A stretch of 64,000 nucleotides of DNA from Serratia sp. FDAARGOS_506 (GCF_003812745.1 NZ_CP033831.1:4216001-4280000); one strand, 5' to 3'; shown: positions 43,570 through 53,014, counted from the first letter of the stretch. Notes: a model not told the origin generated them from the letters alone. Made by a program: numbers and translations.

Positions 43570-44370
43570 ATGGAGATCACCACTCTTCAGATTGTGCTGA
43601 TATTTATCGTTGCCTGTATCGCCGGGATGGGTTCCGTCCTCGACGAGTTCCAATTTCACCGTCCGCTGGTCGCCTGTACTCTGATCGGCTTCATTCTCGG
43701 CGATATGAAAACCGGCATCATCATCGGCGGTACGCTGGAAATGATCGCCCTGGGCTGGATGAACATCGGTGCGGCAGTCGCGCCCGATGCCGCCCTGGCG
43801 TCCATCATTTCGACCATTCTGGTCATAGCCGGCGGGCAAAGCGTCGGTGCCGGTATCGCCCTGGCCATTCCGCTGGCGGCGGCCGGCCAGGTGCTGACCA
43901 TCATCGTGCGTACCCTCACCGTGGCCTTCCAGCACGCGGCTGACAGCGCTGCGGAGCGCGGAAGCCTGCGCGCCATCACCTGGATCCACATCGGCGCCCT
44001 GCTGCTGCAGGCGATGCGTATCGCCATTCCGGCGGTCATCGTCGCCATCTCGGTCGGCACCGCCGGGGTACACGCCCTGCTTAACTCAATCCCGGAAGTG
44101 GTCACCAGCGGCCTGAACATCGCCGGCGGCATGATCGTGGTGGTCGGTTACGCGATGGTGATTAACATGATGCGCGCCGGCTACCTGATGCCGTTTTTCT
44201 ATCTCGGTTTCGTTACCGCCGCCTTCACCAACTTCAACCTGGTGGCGCTCGGCGTCATCGGCGTGGTGATGGCCGTGCTGTATATCCAGCTCAGCCCGAA
44301 ATACAACAAGTCTCAGGTTGTCCAGGCCGGTCCGGCTAACGCGAACGATCTCGATAACGAACTCGACTAG
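43570..44370 (+). CDS. manY: Mannose PTS EIIC component
   Basis: Membrane subunit of the sugar channel, 266 residues from ATG 43570 (MEITTLQIVLIFIVACIAGMGSVLDEFQF); family block IIGGTLEMIALGWMNIGAAVAPD present. AGGAGAAG ribosome site. An in-frame upstream start at 43513 would overlap manX and lacks a ribosome site. Also the channel used by phage lambda DNA and microcin/bacteriocins in E. coli. Confidence 0.97.
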   Translation: MEITTLQIVLIFIVACIAGMGSVLDEFQFHRPLVACTLIGFILGDMKTGIIIGGTLEMIALGWMNIGAAVAPDAALASIISTILVIAGGQSVGAGIALAIPLAAAGQVLTIIVRTLTVAFQHAADSAAERGSLRAITWIHIGALLLQAMRIAIPAVIVAISVGTAGVHALLNSIPEVVTSGLNIAGGMIVVVGYAMVINMMRAGYLMPFFYLGFVTAAFTNFNLVALGVIGVVMAVLYIQLSPKYNKSQVVQAGPANANDLDNELD

Positions 44371-44385
44371 GAATAGGTGAGAGAA

Positions 44386-45228
44386 ATGGTTGATACAACT
44401 GCTCAAAAGAAACTCACGCCGGCCGATATTCGCGGCGTATTCCTGCGCTCGAACCTGTTCCAGGGTTCGTGGAACTTCGAACGCATGCAGGCGTTGGGTT
44501 TTTGCTTCTCGATGGTGCCGGTGATCCGTCGCCTGTATCCGGAAAACAATGACGCTCGCAAACAGGCGATCAAGCGCCACCTTGAGTTCTTCAACACGCA
44601 TCCTTACGTGGCGGCACCGGTGCTGGGCGTCACCATGGCGATGGAAGAGCAACGCGCCAACGGCGCGCCGATCGACGACGGCGCGATCAACGGCATCAAG
44701 GTCGGTCTGATGGGGCCATTGGCAGGCGTCGGTGACCCGATTTTCTGGGGCACCGTGCGGCCGGTATTCGCCGCGCTCGGCGCCGGCATCGCCATGAGCG
44801 GCAGCCTGCTCGGGCCGATCCTGTTCTTCGTGCTGTTCAACCTGGTGCGCCTGCTGACCCGCTACTACGGCGTGGCCTACGGTTACCGCAAAGGGGTGGA
44901 TATCGTTAACGACATGGGCGGCGGCTTCCTGCAGAAACTGACGGAAGGGGCGTCTATTCTCGGCCTGTTTGTCATGGGCGCGTTGGTCAACAAGTGGACG
45001 CACGTGAATATCCCGCTGGTGGTGTCCAAGATCACCGACCAGACCGGGCATACCAACGTCACCACGGTGCAGACCATCCTCGACCAGCTGATGCCGGGCC
45101 TGGTGCCGTTGCTGCTGACCTTCGCCTGTATGTGGCTGCTGCGCAAGAAAGTCAACGCGCTGTGGATCATCATCGGTTTCTTCGTCATCGGTATCTTTGG
45201 CTATTGGATTGGCCTGCTGGGCCTGTAA
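44386..45228 (+). CDS. manZ: Mannose PTS EIID component
   Basis: Second membrane subunit, 280 residues from ATG 44386 (MVDTTAQKKLTPADIRGVFLRS). The IID family blocks NFERMQALGFCFSMVPVIRRLY, NTHPYVAAPVLGVTMAMEE and GLMGPLAGVGDPIFW are present, with C-terminal helices. Followed by a terminator and then yobD. Confidence 0.97.
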   Translation: MVDTTAQKKLTPADIRGVFLRSNLFQGSWNFERMQALGFCFSMVPVIRRLYPENNDARKQAIKRHLEFFNTHPYVAAPVLGVTMAMEEQRANGAPIDDGAINGIKVGLMGPLAGVGDPIFWGTVRPVFAALGAGIAMSGSLLGPILFFVLFNLVRLLTRYYGVAYGYRKGVDIVNDMGGGFLQKLTEGASILGLFVMGALVNKWTHVNIPLVVSKITDQTGHTNVTTVQTILDQLMPGLVPLLLTFACMWLLRKKVNALWIIIGFFVIGIFGYWIGLLGL

Positions 45229-45240
45229 TCGTTCGAAACG

Positions 45241-45267
45241 GCCGGGGGGCAACCCCCGGCTTTTTTA
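45241..45267 (+). terminator. Terminator after manZ
   Basis: CCGGGGG / CCCCCGG around GCAA with a T run, between manZ and yobD; partial read-through into yobD would be needed unless yobD has its own promoter. Confidence 0.85.
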
Positions 45268-45282
45268 TGTGTGGAGCAAGAG

Positions 45283-45741
45283 ATGTCACTGACCGACGCC
45301 GTACTGATGCTGTTTATCGCCCTGCTGTTGCTGTACTCGCTGTATGACGAATTCGGCATGGATCTGCTGAAAGGCAAAACGCGGCTCAAGGTGCCGCTCA
45401 AACGCCGTCATCGCCTCGACAGCCTGATTTTCGTCGGCCTGATCGCCATTCTGATTTACCGCAACGTCACCACCCACGGTGCGGTATTAACCACTTATCT
45501 GCTTATTTCTTTGGCACTGCTCGCGATCTATATCTCTTATATTCGCGCTCCCAAGATGGTGTTTAAAGCGCAGGGTTTTTTCTTCGCCAATGTGTTTGTC
45601 GAATATAACCGCATTAAAGCCATGAATTTATCGGAGGACGGAATTCTGGCCATCGACCTGGAGCAGCGCAGACTGTTGGTTCAGGTAACACACCTGGACG
45701 ACCTGGAGAAGATTTACCACTTTTTCGTTGATAATCAATAA
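45283..45741 (+). CDS. yobD: YobD (DUF986) inner-membrane protein
   Basis: 152 residues from ATG 45283. Three to four hydrophobic helices ([52 protein letters not shown]), then a soluble C-terminal part ending [16 protein letters not shown]. Regularly found behind manXYZ; role unknown. Confidence 0.92.
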   Translation: MSLTDAVLMLFIALLLLYSLYDEFGMDLLKGKTRLKVPLKRRHRLDSLIFVGLIAILIYRNVTTHGAVLTTYLLISLALLAIYISYIRAPKMVFKAQGFFFANVFVEYNRIKAMNLSEDGILAIDLEQRRLLVQVTHLDDLEKIYHFFVDNQ

Positions 45742-46153
45742 ATAAAAAGAAAACCATTTTGTTTTCGTTCAAACCTCGCGCTGTTTGTGGACAATTAACC
45801 AGCAGCGCAATTTCTTTCTGACTATTATTTCCGCAACATTGTTACCCACGTCTACATTATATTCCCGCATGAAATTAGATTAATGAAAACAAGTCTCAAT
45901 TAAGAACTAACCTTGCCTTAGAATAAAGTTGTCGGTGGCGGAAATAATATGGTATGGTTGCGCCGTCATTGGGGAGTAGCCGGTTTCTGGAGAATAAAAC
46001 GCCAGAAACGCCCGTATCAACATACTCGTTTCGCCGTATGAAACGTGGTGCGGGCAGCCAGGTAAGGTTGGCGAGACCATAGGCACGTAACTCCGTCGTT
46101 TGGTTGGGGGTGGGTTGCGTGTATATGGAGCCACCCGGCCGAGGCTATTTCAC
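45742..46153. other. yobD-mntP intergenic region
   Basis: About 410 bases. The first 200 are A+T-rich and should contain the mntP promoter; the rest is the manganese riboswitch and its expression platform. Confidence 0.65.
45965..46100 (+). ncRNA. yybP-ykoY manganese riboswitch upstream of mntP
   Basis: The leader has the class hallmark GGGGAGTAG near 45971-45979, paired at its base with TAACTCC near 46088-46094, two arms between them (GTTTCTGG/CCAGAAAC, 45983-46007, and CATACTCGTTTCGCCGTATG, 46021-46040) and the GGCGAGACC segment near 46070. E. coli mntP has the same riboswitch, which raises expression when Mn(II) is bound. About 54 bases separate it from the mntP start. Confidence 0.88.
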
Positions 46154-46723
46154 ATGAACCTTTCAGCAACACTCATTCTCGCTTTTGGCATGTCCATGGA
46201 TGCTTTCGCCGCTTCGATCGGCAAAGGTGCCAGCCTGCATCAACCCCGTTTCCGCGAAGCGATCCGCACCGGCCTGATCTTCGGCGTGGTCGAAGCGATC
46301 ACCCCGCTCATCGGTTGGGCCATCGGCCTGTTCGCAAGCCAATACATCATGGAATGGGACCACTGGGTCGCCTTCTCGCTGCTGTTCATTCTCGGCATGC
46401 GCATGATTGTCGAAGGGGTGCGCAACAAGCCCGATGAAGAAGAGAAGGTCAAACGCCACGGCTTCTGGATCCTGGTGGCCACCGCTATCGCGACCAGCCT
46501 CGACGCGATGGCTATCGGCGTCGGCCTGGCCTTCCTGCAGGTGAATATCGTGCATACCGCCATGGCCATCGGCTGCGCCACCATGATCATGGCGACGCTG
46601 GGCATGATGATCGGTCGCTTTATCGGCCCGCTGCTGGGCAAACGCGCCGAGATCCTCGGCGGCGTGGTGCTGATCGGTATCGGCGTCAACATTCTTCTGG
46701 AGCACCTCGGCTACCTGGCCTGA
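46154..46723 (+). CDS. mntP: MntP manganese efflux pump
   Basis: 189-residue, six-helix exporter from ATG 46154 ([26 protein letters not shown]). The two repeated halves carry the conserved acidic motifs SMDAFAAS and [14 protein letters not shown]. Protects against manganese overload; induced by Mn through the riboswitch upstream. Confidence 0.96.
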   Translation: MNLSATLILAFGMSMDAFAASIGKGASLHQPRFREAIRTGLIFGVVEAITPLIGWAIGLFASQYIMEWDHWVAFSLLFILGMRMIVEGVRNKPDEEEKVKRHGFWILVATAIATSLDAMAIGVGLAFLQVNIVHTAMAIGCATMIMATLGMMIGRFIGPLLGKRAEILGGVVLIGIGVNILLEHLGYLA

Positions 46724-46737
46724 GGCGCTCGCTCTGC

Positions 46738-46767
46738 AAAAAAACCTGCCGCGGCAGGTTTTTTTGT
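46738..46767. terminator. Bidirectional terminator mntP / rlmA
   Basis: A-rich run, CCTGCCGCGGCAGG palindrome and T run, symmetrical, between the convergent mntP and rlmA ends. Confidence 0.92.
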
Positions 46768-46787
46768 TTCTGGGCTCACTGCGCCTG

Positions 46788-47606
46788 TTAAGCGCGGCGT
46801 CGATACAACGACAACACGAAATCCGTCTCGCACACGAACTCACCGCCGTTAGCCAGACGCTGCTGCACCTCCGGCGTAGCGCGCCAGGCAAACGGCGTCA
46901 TCTGCAGCAAATTGGCGGCCTGCTCACCTGGCAGGGCCATCGTATAGGCCAACGCCTCTTTGCGCTCGCACTCGAAACCGTCGAACTGTTCGTCCTGTTC
47001 GGCATGCAACTGCACCTGCTGATACACCTGCTCTTTCAGCTGATACAGATGACGGGGGCCCGGCGAGACCGTCACAATCACACCGCCAGGCTTCACCACC
47101 CGCGCCAGCTCCTGCGCCTTGCAAGGCGCGTAAATGCGCAAGACCGCATCCAGCGCCCCATCGGCGAACGGCAGACGGTGGCTGGAGGCCACGCAGAACG
47201 AGACCGCGGGATAACGTTTGGCGGCGTAGCGGATCGCCACCTTGGCGACGTCCAGCCCATAAACCGCCATATTGCGCTTCTGTGCCAGCCGTGCGGCTAC
47301 GGCGGCGGTGTAATACCCTTCCCCACAGCCTATGTCCAACAACACCCTTGCATCGGCCACCAGCGCCAAATCCAGCCACTCGGCCACCTGCTGTTGCAGC
47401 GGCTGATAATAACCGCCGTCGAGAAATGCACGCCGTGCCTGCATCATTTCCGCACTGTCTCCCGGCTGCTTCGAACGTTTATGCTGTACCGGTAGCAGAT
47501 TGACATAGCCTTCTTTGGCTTGGTCGAACTGATGATTGCCGTCGCAACGCCATTGTTGTGATGAAAAATGCAGCGGTTGATGACACAGGGGGCAGTGATA
47601 AGACAT
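46788..47606 (-). CDS. rlmA: RlmA 23S rRNA (guanine-745-N1)-methyltransferase
   Basis: 272 residues from ATG 47604-47606 ([14 protein letters not shown]). N-terminal zinc site Cys5, Cys8, Cys21, His25, then the SAM fold with [16 protein letters not shown] and [20 protein letters not shown]. Methylates G745 in helix 35. An upstream in-frame start would add 20 residues absent from the family. Confidence 0.96.
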   Translation of the reverse strand: MSYHCPLCHQPLHFSSQQWRCDGNHQFDQAKEGYVNLLPVQHKRSKQPGDSAEMMQARRAFLDGGYYQPLQQQVAEWLDLALVADARVLLDIGCGEGYYTAAVAARLAQKRNMAVYGLDVAKVAIRYAAKRYPAVSFCVASSHRLPFADGALDAVLRIYAPCKAQELARVVKPGGVIVTVSPGPRHLYQLKEQVYQQVQLHAEQDEQFDGFECERKEALAYTMALPGEQAANLLQMTPFAWRATPEVQQRLANGGEFVCETDFVLSLYRRRA

Positions 47607-47767
47607 GAATGGGCTTCCAGAAAGACAGGGCGCGGCTAGTCTAAAGAAGGCGTCGGCTCGATGCAAGGCGCATCCCCGCTCGCTTCCACCACCAACAACA
47701 CCTGGTCAAGCGGGGAAAAAGCTGGCTACACTGAGAGTCTGTTTTCTCACGCAGGTGAAAATGACTT

Positions 47768-48484
47768 ATGAGCGATCGTTCCACGCTGCTCGATGCGGTA
47801 CCTCACATACAGCACGGCTTCGGCAGCAAACTCGCGCTGCTGCCCGGGCATCTGCTGCCCTACAGCGCCACGCTGCCGGAAAAGAAGCAGGTGCACGGCA
47901 CCCGCATCGTCGACGTAGTGCAACCGGCGCAGGCGTGCGGTGAAGCCGACGGCTTCTACACCCGCCAGCCCGGCATTCTGCTCGGCGTGCTGACGGCGGA
48001 CTGTCTGCCGGTGCTGTTCAGTCGCCGTGATGGGGGTGCCATTGCCGCGGTTCATGCCGGCTGGCGCGGGTTGCTGGACGGCATTCTGGAACAGATGGCA
48101 GCGCGCATTCGCCAAGACGACGACACCGCCGATTGGGTGGCCTCTATCGGCCCCGCCGCCGGCCCATGCTGCTACGAAGTCGATGAAGCGCTGGTGGAGA
48201 ATTTTAAACAGCGTCTGCCGCTGCCCGCCACGCTGATCAGCCCGCATTATCGGCATCTGGATTTGGCCGCGATCGCCGAATACAAGCTGGCGGCGCTCGG
48301 TTTCGCCGCCATTGATCGCGCCGGCAGTTGCACCATCTGTACACCGGACGTTGATCCTCAGCGGCCACAGCGCTTCAAATACACCAGCTATCGCCGCAAC
48401 AGCCACCGGCGCGCGCAGGACCCGACGCATCCGGGGATCAAAGGCCGCAACCAGTACGCCGGCATCATCATCGCTGCCGGATGA
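47768..48484 (+). CDS. Laccase-domain (PgeF/YfiH-type) protein
   Basis: 238 residues with the multicopper-oxidase-like PgeF fold: KKQVHGTRIVDV, LTADCLPVLFSRRDGGAIAAVHAGWRG, GPCCYEVDEALVE and SYRRNSHR. His, Cys and His metal ligands are all kept. Family members act as purine nucleoside phosphorylase/adenosine deaminase or peptidoglycan-editing factors. E. coli has its yfiH near clpB, so this copy beside cspC is probably a second paralogue. Confidence 0.88.
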   Translation: MSDRSTLLDAVPHIQHGFGSKLALLPGHLLPYSATLPEKKQVHGTRIVDVVQPAQACGEADGFYTRQPGILLGVLTADCLPVLFSRRDGGAIAAVHAGWRGLLDGILEQMAARIRQDDDTADWVASIGPAAGPCCYEVDEALVENFKQRLPLPATLISPHYRHLDLAAIAEYKLAALGFAAIDRAGSCTICTPDVDPQRPQRFKYTSYRRNSHRRAQDPTHPGIKGRNQYAGIIIAAG

Positions 48485-48492
48485 CGGAAACG

Positions 48493-48520
48493 AAAAAGCC
48501 CGCTCGAAGGCGGGCTTTTT
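48493..48520. terminator. Bidirectional terminator before cspC
   Basis: AAAAAGCCCGC / GCGGGCTTTTT around TCGAAG, between the convergent laccase-domain gene and cspC. Confidence 0.92.
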
Positions 48521-48536
48521 GTACAGCTGACGCTGA

Positions 48537-48746
48537 TTAGATAGCAGTAACGTTTACTGCAGATGGGCCTTTCTGGCCATCTTGGATTTCGAACTCAACG
48601 TTCTGGCCTTCAGCCAGGGTTTTGAAGCCGTTACCCTGGATTGCAGAGAAGTGTACGAACACGTCTTTGCTGCCGTCAGCCGGGGTGATGAAACCGAAAC
48701 CTTTAGACTCGTTGAACCACTTAACTTGACCTTTGATCTTTGCCAT
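48537..48746 (-). CDS. cspC: Cold-shock protein CspC
   Basis: 69-residue RNA chaperone, [20 protein letters not shown], which agrees with E. coli CspC at nearly every position. RNP1 KGFGFI and RNP2 VFVHF intact. CspC is constitutive and stabilises stress mRNAs. The small gene yobF lies 41 bases upstream, giving the yobF-cspC operon known in E. coli. Confidence 0.96.
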   Translation of the reverse strand: MAKIKGQVKWFNESKGFGFITPADGSKDVFVHFSAIQGNGFKTLAEGQNVEFEIQDGQKGPSAVNVTAI

Positions 48747-48787
48747 CTTGAGTATTTCCTTTGGATTGTTTAAACCGCCCGAGGGCG

Positions 48788-48904
48788 TTACATAGACAAA
48801 CTAGAGTCGTTACTGCTTGAGGCACTAAGATAAGGATCGGCAGAGAAGCGGTATTCAACGCTAACGTCTTTACTCAGAACTTCTTTACTGAAAATGCCAC
48901 ACAT
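48788..48904 (-). CDS. yobF: YobF micro-protein
   Basis: 38 codons from ATG 48902-48904: [20 protein letters not shown] followed by [18 protein letters not shown]. The first ten residues are those of E. coli YobF ([10 protein letters not shown]) and the SVEYRFSA block aligns too. E. coli YobF is a small heat-shock-induced stress protein co-transcribed with cspC. Shorter than the E. coli form at the C-terminus. Confidence 0.88.
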   Translation of the reverse strand: MCGIFSKEVLSKDVSVEYRFSADPYLSASSSNDSSLSM

Positions 48905-49573
48905 ATACAGAACTGTACCTCGTTTTACCCAGATGCGTTATCACATACTCTGTATGCGATGGCAAGCCATTTTTAATCACTGAACGACATGTCGCACATA
49001 TTTGAAACGGTCGAGAGCCACATTAGCTTAAATAGCCCAAAAGATGTTGAAGCATCGGCTATTTTCTGCTTGCCAAAATCATCGCGCCAAACCCCGCATT
49101 CTGGTGGCCTTTTAACAAAACTTTCATCGTTTTGACGCATCCCTGTTGCGACTTTTCCGCTTTTTGGCCGCTTATAGCGTTAAAAAATTTGAATCTTTAT
49201 GGAATGTAATATGCAACATTTGAATATCGATGAACGGGGGCCGATTTATTCAATGCTCCTCCGACCATTTACCGCTGGAAAGCACATTCATCGGCGTCTA
49301 TCAGACCTGCAAGCCTACGGCGCGCGCCGGAGCGTAGTGAAGACACGGGTGCCGTTGACGCAGCAGGCAACGGTTGCATAAGCATGCAAAGCTACCGCTC
49401 ACCTGGGCAGCATCATAAATAATCCGAAAGCCATTAGTCTGAATAGCCGGAATAATCCTGTGAATAGCGAAAGTACGGCGTTGAATTAAATCCTGAAAAT
49501 CGGGTGGTTAATTGAATCACCACCCGCACTTATCAATTTTGCTAATTACTGCCACGCTTTCATACCGTTGCTC
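48905..49573. other. yobF upstream region and unexplained spacer
   Basis: About 670 bases. The first 100 hold the yobF-cspC promoter and leader. A hairpin at 49031-49063 followed by T residues looks like a plus-strand terminator with no gene before it. A 60-codon frame at 49199-49381 has only a weak ribosome site and is not called. A second inverted repeat CGGGTGGT/ACCACCCG stands at 49501-49526. Confidence 0.55.
49501..49526 (-). terminator. Possible terminator of the MBL-fold gene
   Basis: CGGGTGGT / ACCACCCG with a ten-base loop, followed on the minus strand by ATTTTCAGG; 48 bases beyond the stop at 49574. The U-tract is short. Confidence 0.5.
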
Positions 49574-50608
49574 TTATTCTTTCCCCTGCACCGCAGGGCG
49601 GATAGACAACGTTGGCAGTAAGTCCTGCAACGCGATGCGCTCGCCAATCTTCAGCGGGCGGAATTGATGCTGCCCCAGCCCCGCCTCGCTCAACGCCAGG
49701 CTCAACTGCTGCGGCGGCTCATCCAACGATTCATCCGCCAATTCGAATACCCCCCAATGGATGGGAATGGCTCGCGGCTGATTCAGCTCGCGATACAGCG
49801 TCACCGACTGCTGCGGATCCATATGTTGTTCCTGCATGAACCAGCGCGGCGCATAGGCGCCAATGGGCAACGCCGCCACGTCGAACGGGCCCAGCCGTTG
49901 ACCGATTTCCGCCAGCCGCGCCGAATAGCCGCTGTCGCCGGAAAAATAGAACCGCAGTGCCGGATGATGGATCACCCAACCGCACCATAGCGAGCGATTG
50001 CGATCCCACAACGTGCGCATGCTCCAGTGCCGCGCCGGCGTGGCGTAGACCGTCAATTCGCCCAGCGACAGGCTTTGCCACCAGTCCAGTTCATGCACCT
50101 TCAGCCGATAACGGCGGAACCAACGCTTCAATCCGAGCGGCACGATAAACTCGGCCTGCGGGAAGCGCCGCGCGAGCTGCCGCACCGTGCGCCTGTCGAG
50201 ATGGTCATAATGATTATGGGAGATCAGCACCGCATCCACCGCCGGCAGTTGCCCCACCGTCAGCGGCGTAGGCGTTTTGCGCTTCGGGCCGTAGAAACTC
50301 AGCGGCGATGCGCGTTCGGACAGCACCGGATCGATCAGGATATAACGGCCGCCCAGCCGCAGCAGCATTGACGCATGCCCCAGCCACCAGATGCCGTCAT
50401 CGCTGCCGCTGAGATCGGCGGGTTGCCACCAGCGTTCGGTAAATTGCGCATATCCCTGCTGCGGCGGCTTGGGCAACCCCTGCCGTTTGCGTTCATCCTG
50501 CCAACGCTGCAGGTCCCCCTCCTGGCGCTGTGAAGGTTCCGGGTTGCGAAATCCCTCCGGCGTGTGATGCGCCTTGGCCGCGTCGTAATAACGATTGACT
50601 CTCTTCAT
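49574..50608 (-). CDS. Metallo-beta-lactamase-fold hydrolase (RomA/NAPE-PLD-like)
   Basis: 344 residues. The metal motif is SHNHYDHLD (His131, His133, Asp135, His136), with GHASMLLRLGGRYILIDPVLSERASP before it, ARHWSMRT, FSGDSGYS and a later IPIHWGVFEL. This arrangement is typical of the NAPE-phospholipase-D/RomA group rather than beta-lactamases. Substrate unknown, perhaps a phospholipid or lactone. No signal peptide seen, so cytoplasmic. Confidence 0.85.
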   Translation of the reverse strand: MKRVNRYYDAAKAHHTPEGFRNPEPSQRQEGDLQRWQDERKRQGLPKPPQQGYAQFTERWWQPADLSGSDDGIWWLGHASMLLRLGGRYILIDPVLSERASPLSFYGPKRKTPTPLTVGQLPAVDAVLISHNHYDHLDRRTVRQLARRFPQAEFIVPLGLKRWFRRYRLKVHELDWWQSLSLGELTVYATPARHWSMRTLWDRNRSLWCGWVIHHPALRFYFSGDSGYSARLAEIGQRLGPFDVAALPIGAYAPRWFMQEQHMDPQQSVTLYRELNQPRAIPIHWGVFELADESLDEPPQQLSLALSEAGLGQHQFRPLKIGERIALQDLLPTLSIRPAVQGKE

Positions 50609-50830
50609 CCAGCCCCTTCTCCTGACCGCTGCGCCCTCTGCTCGGGCGTGATTTTCAGTGTAACAAACCAGACGAAACTCGCACTTCGTCAGTCGTGCGC
50701 TGCATTGCGGGACCTTTTGCCGTATGCTGTTGTCTCACTTCGGTGAGACAGCCAGGGCCGCCAAGAGCCCGTTAAGACTCTCTTAAGATCTTTGTGATTG
50801 ACTTGTAGGGCATACAGAAAAGGAGAAGTT

Positions 50831-51121
50831 ATGAGTCGTTCTACATCCCGCAAATCAGGCATCGGCCTGGGGCGCCGTATTCGCAGCGCGCTGCTGGCGC
50901 AAAAGCAATACTGGAAAATGTATTTCGCCATGAAGCTGCGCCGTCTGCGCGTACCGGCGCCGTTGGTTCTGCTGGGCGGTTCGCTGCTTGGGTTCTTCAT
51001 GCTGACCCTGCTGATGCTCAGCGTGGTAGCCATCGACGTGATTAGCACCCTGCTGCTGCTGTGCCGGAAACTGCTGGGACGGGGCCAGAGTGAGGGGCGC
51101 GCTTTTATGCCACGCGGCTGA
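50831..51121 (+). CDS. Small basic membrane protein, unknown function
   Basis: 96 residues from ATG 50831, preceded by an AAAAGGAGAAG ribosome site. A very basic N-terminus (MSRSTSRKSGIGLGRRIRSALL) precedes one long hydrophobic segment (LVLLGGSLLGFFMLTLLMLSVVAI... about residues 45-76). No family recognised. Converges on pheP. Confidence 0.75.
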   Translation: MSRSTSRKSGIGLGRRIRSALLAQKQYWKMYFAMKLRRLRVPAPLVLLGGSLLGFFMLTLLMLSVVAIDVISTLLLLCRKLLGRGQSEGRAFMPRG

Positions 51122-51167
51122 CGAGAAGAGAAACGGAGGCGCGCAATACGCCTCCGCAGCACACAGA

Positions 51168-52529
51168 TTAACGCTTGGCACCTTTACGGCGCGTCAGCAT
51201 AAACCCGCCCCACAGCACCGCAATCCACACCGGCATCAGCAACACCGAAATGCGGATCCCTTCGCTGAAATACATAATCACCAGAATCAGGCCGAGGAAC
51301 GCCAGGCACAGGTAGTTGCCGAACGGATACCACAGCGCCTTAAAGCTGGGAATGACACCCTGACGATTCTTTGCCGCACGGAATTTCAGATGCGCCAGGC
51401 AGATCATCACCCAGTTGATTACCAACGTTGAAACCACCAGCGCCATCAGCAACTCGAAAGCTTTGCCGGGCATCAGGTAGTTGATCAACACGCCGATCGA
51501 GGTAATCAACGCCGACAGCGCGATCGACAGCACCGGCACACCGCGCTTGTTAACGCGCGTCAGCGCCTGCGGCGCATTGCCCTGGCTGGCCAGCCCGAAC
51601 AGCATGCGGCTGTTGGCATAAACGCCGCTGTTGTAAACCGACAGTGCGGCGGTCAACACCACCACGTTGAGCACGGTCGCCACCAGATTGCTGTTCAGCG
51701 CATGGAAGATCAGCACGAACGGGCTGCCGCCTTCCACCACTTGCCCCCACGGATAAAGCGACAGCAGCACGGTCAGCGAACCGATATAGAAGATCAAAAT
51801 GCGGTACACCACCTGGTTGGTGGCTTTAGGAATGCTGCGACGCGGATCGGCAGCTTCCGCCGCAGTGATGCCGACCATTTCCAGCCCGCCGAACGAGAAC
51901 ATGATCACCGCCATCGCCATCACTAACCCAGAGAAGCCGTGCGGCATAAAACCGCCCTGCTGCCACAGATTGGTGATGCTGGCCTGCGGCCCGCCGCTGC
52001 CGCTGACCAACAGCCAGGCGCCGAACACGATCATGCCGACAATCGCCACCACTTTGATGATGGCGAACCAAAACTCGGTTTCGCCGTACAGGCGCACGTT
52101 CACCAGATTAATCAGGTTGATCAGCACAAAGAACAGCGCGGCGGAGGCCCAGGTGGGGATCTCAGGCCACCAGTATTGAATGTAAATGCCGACAGCGGTC
52201 AACTCCGCCATGCCGACCAAAATAAACATCGCCCAGTAGTTCCAGCCGGAAAGGAAGCCGGCGAAGTCGCCCCAATATTTATAGGCAAAGTGGCTGAAAG
52301 ATCCGGCGACCGGCTCTTCCACCACCATTTCGCCCAGCTGGCGCATGATTAAAAACGCGATAAAACCGCCGATGGCGTAGCCCAACAGCACGGCGGGGCC
52401 GGCCATTTTAATGGTTTGCGCAATGCCGAGAAATAGACCGGTACCGATGGCGCCACCGAGGGCAATAAGCTGTATATGTCTGTTTTTTAAGCCGCGTTTT
52501 AGCGGAGTATCCTGATGCTGACCGCCCAT
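51168..52529 (-). CDS. pheP: PheP-like aromatic amino acid permease
   Basis: 453-residue APC-family transporter with 12 helices. RGLKNRHIQLIALGGAIGTGLFLG is shared by AroP and PheP; NLVNVRLYGETEFWFA, VYNSGVYANSRMLFGL and YPFGNYLCLAFLG favour PheP over AroP. Expected to import phenylalanine, perhaps tyrosine, by proton symport. Tail to tail with the small membrane gene. Confidence 0.87.
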   Translation of the reverse strand: MGGQHQDTPLKRGLKNRHIQLIALGGAIGTGLFLGIAQTIKMAGPAVLLGYAIGGFIAFLIMRQLGEMVVEEPVAGSFSHFAYKYWGDFAGFLSGWNYWAMFILVGMAELTAVGIYIQYWWPEIPTWASAALFFVLINLINLVNVRLYGETEFWFAIIKVVAIVGMIVFGAWLLVSGSGGPQASITNLWQQGGFMPHGFSGLVMAMAVIMFSFGGLEMVGITAAEAADPRRSIPKATNQVVYRILIFYIGSLTVLLSLYPWGQVVEGGSPFVLIFHALNSNLVATVLNVVVLTAALSVYNSGVYANSRMLFGLASQGNAPQALTRVNKRGVPVLSIALSALITSIGVLINYLMPGKAFELLMALVVSTLVINWVMICLAHLKFRAAKNRQGVIPSFKALWYPFGNYLCLAFLGLILVIMYFSEGIRISVLLMPVWIAVLWGGFMLTRRKGAKR

Positions 52530-52703
52530 CTTATCCTCATATGGCGTCCATCCTTGCCGTTATTGGCCAAGATTTCACCAATCAATAAATGTATCTGCGG
52601 GCGGCTTTTTAACACTTAACCCCGTGAGCATCAAGGAGTAGCGCCCCGAGACGGCAGGCCGGAGCGCGATTTTTTACCGTGAGAAAGCGGGTATCGGCAA
52701 CGT

Positions 52704-52940
52704 TTAGCCAGGCATACCGCACAGTTTGGTCAGGTTGCGCGCGCCGATCATCAACGTGGCGACATAAGATTGGCTACGCGTGACCACTTCCACCGCCACG
52801 CGATCGTTTTGATATTTTATCAGGTAGGTCGAGGGCCAGCCCTGACGGCGCTGACCGAAGCTTTCGGCATGACGATCGATCGCCGCATGGGCAATCACCA
52901 GATGAGACAAGTTTTTATCACCTTTGATAATGCGCTTCAT
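52704..52940 (-). CDS. DUF4060-like small protein
   Basis: 78 residues, MKRIIKGDKNLSHLVIAHAA, with PSTYLIKYQNDRVAVEVVTRSQSYVATLM. The pattern resembles the DUF4060 family common in enterobacterial phages and chromosomes. GGAGG ribosome site seven bases upstream. Family assignment by eye only; function unknown. Confidence 0.65.
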   Translation of the reverse strand: MKRIIKGDKNLSHLVIAHAAIDRHAESFGQRRQGWPSTYLIKYQNDRVAVEVVTRSQSYVATLMIGARNLTKLCGMPG

Positions 52941-53014
52941 AAACAGCCTCCGCCAACGACAGCTCTGTTATTAGAAAAAGGAGAAACTCTTACCAATCAC
53001 CGGCATTGTTCGAA

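Noticed and set aside
44086-45252. 388-codon frame antisense to manY/manZ
   Set aside because: Highly polar shadow of two membrane-protein genes.
48905-48916. TACAG-AA-CTGTA repeat ahead of yobF as a LexA site
   Set aside because: Half-sites are too close; it does not fit CTG-N10-CAG.
49199-49381. 60-codon frame between yobF and the MBL gene
   Set aside because: Weak ribosome site and no recognisable features; could be real but not supported.
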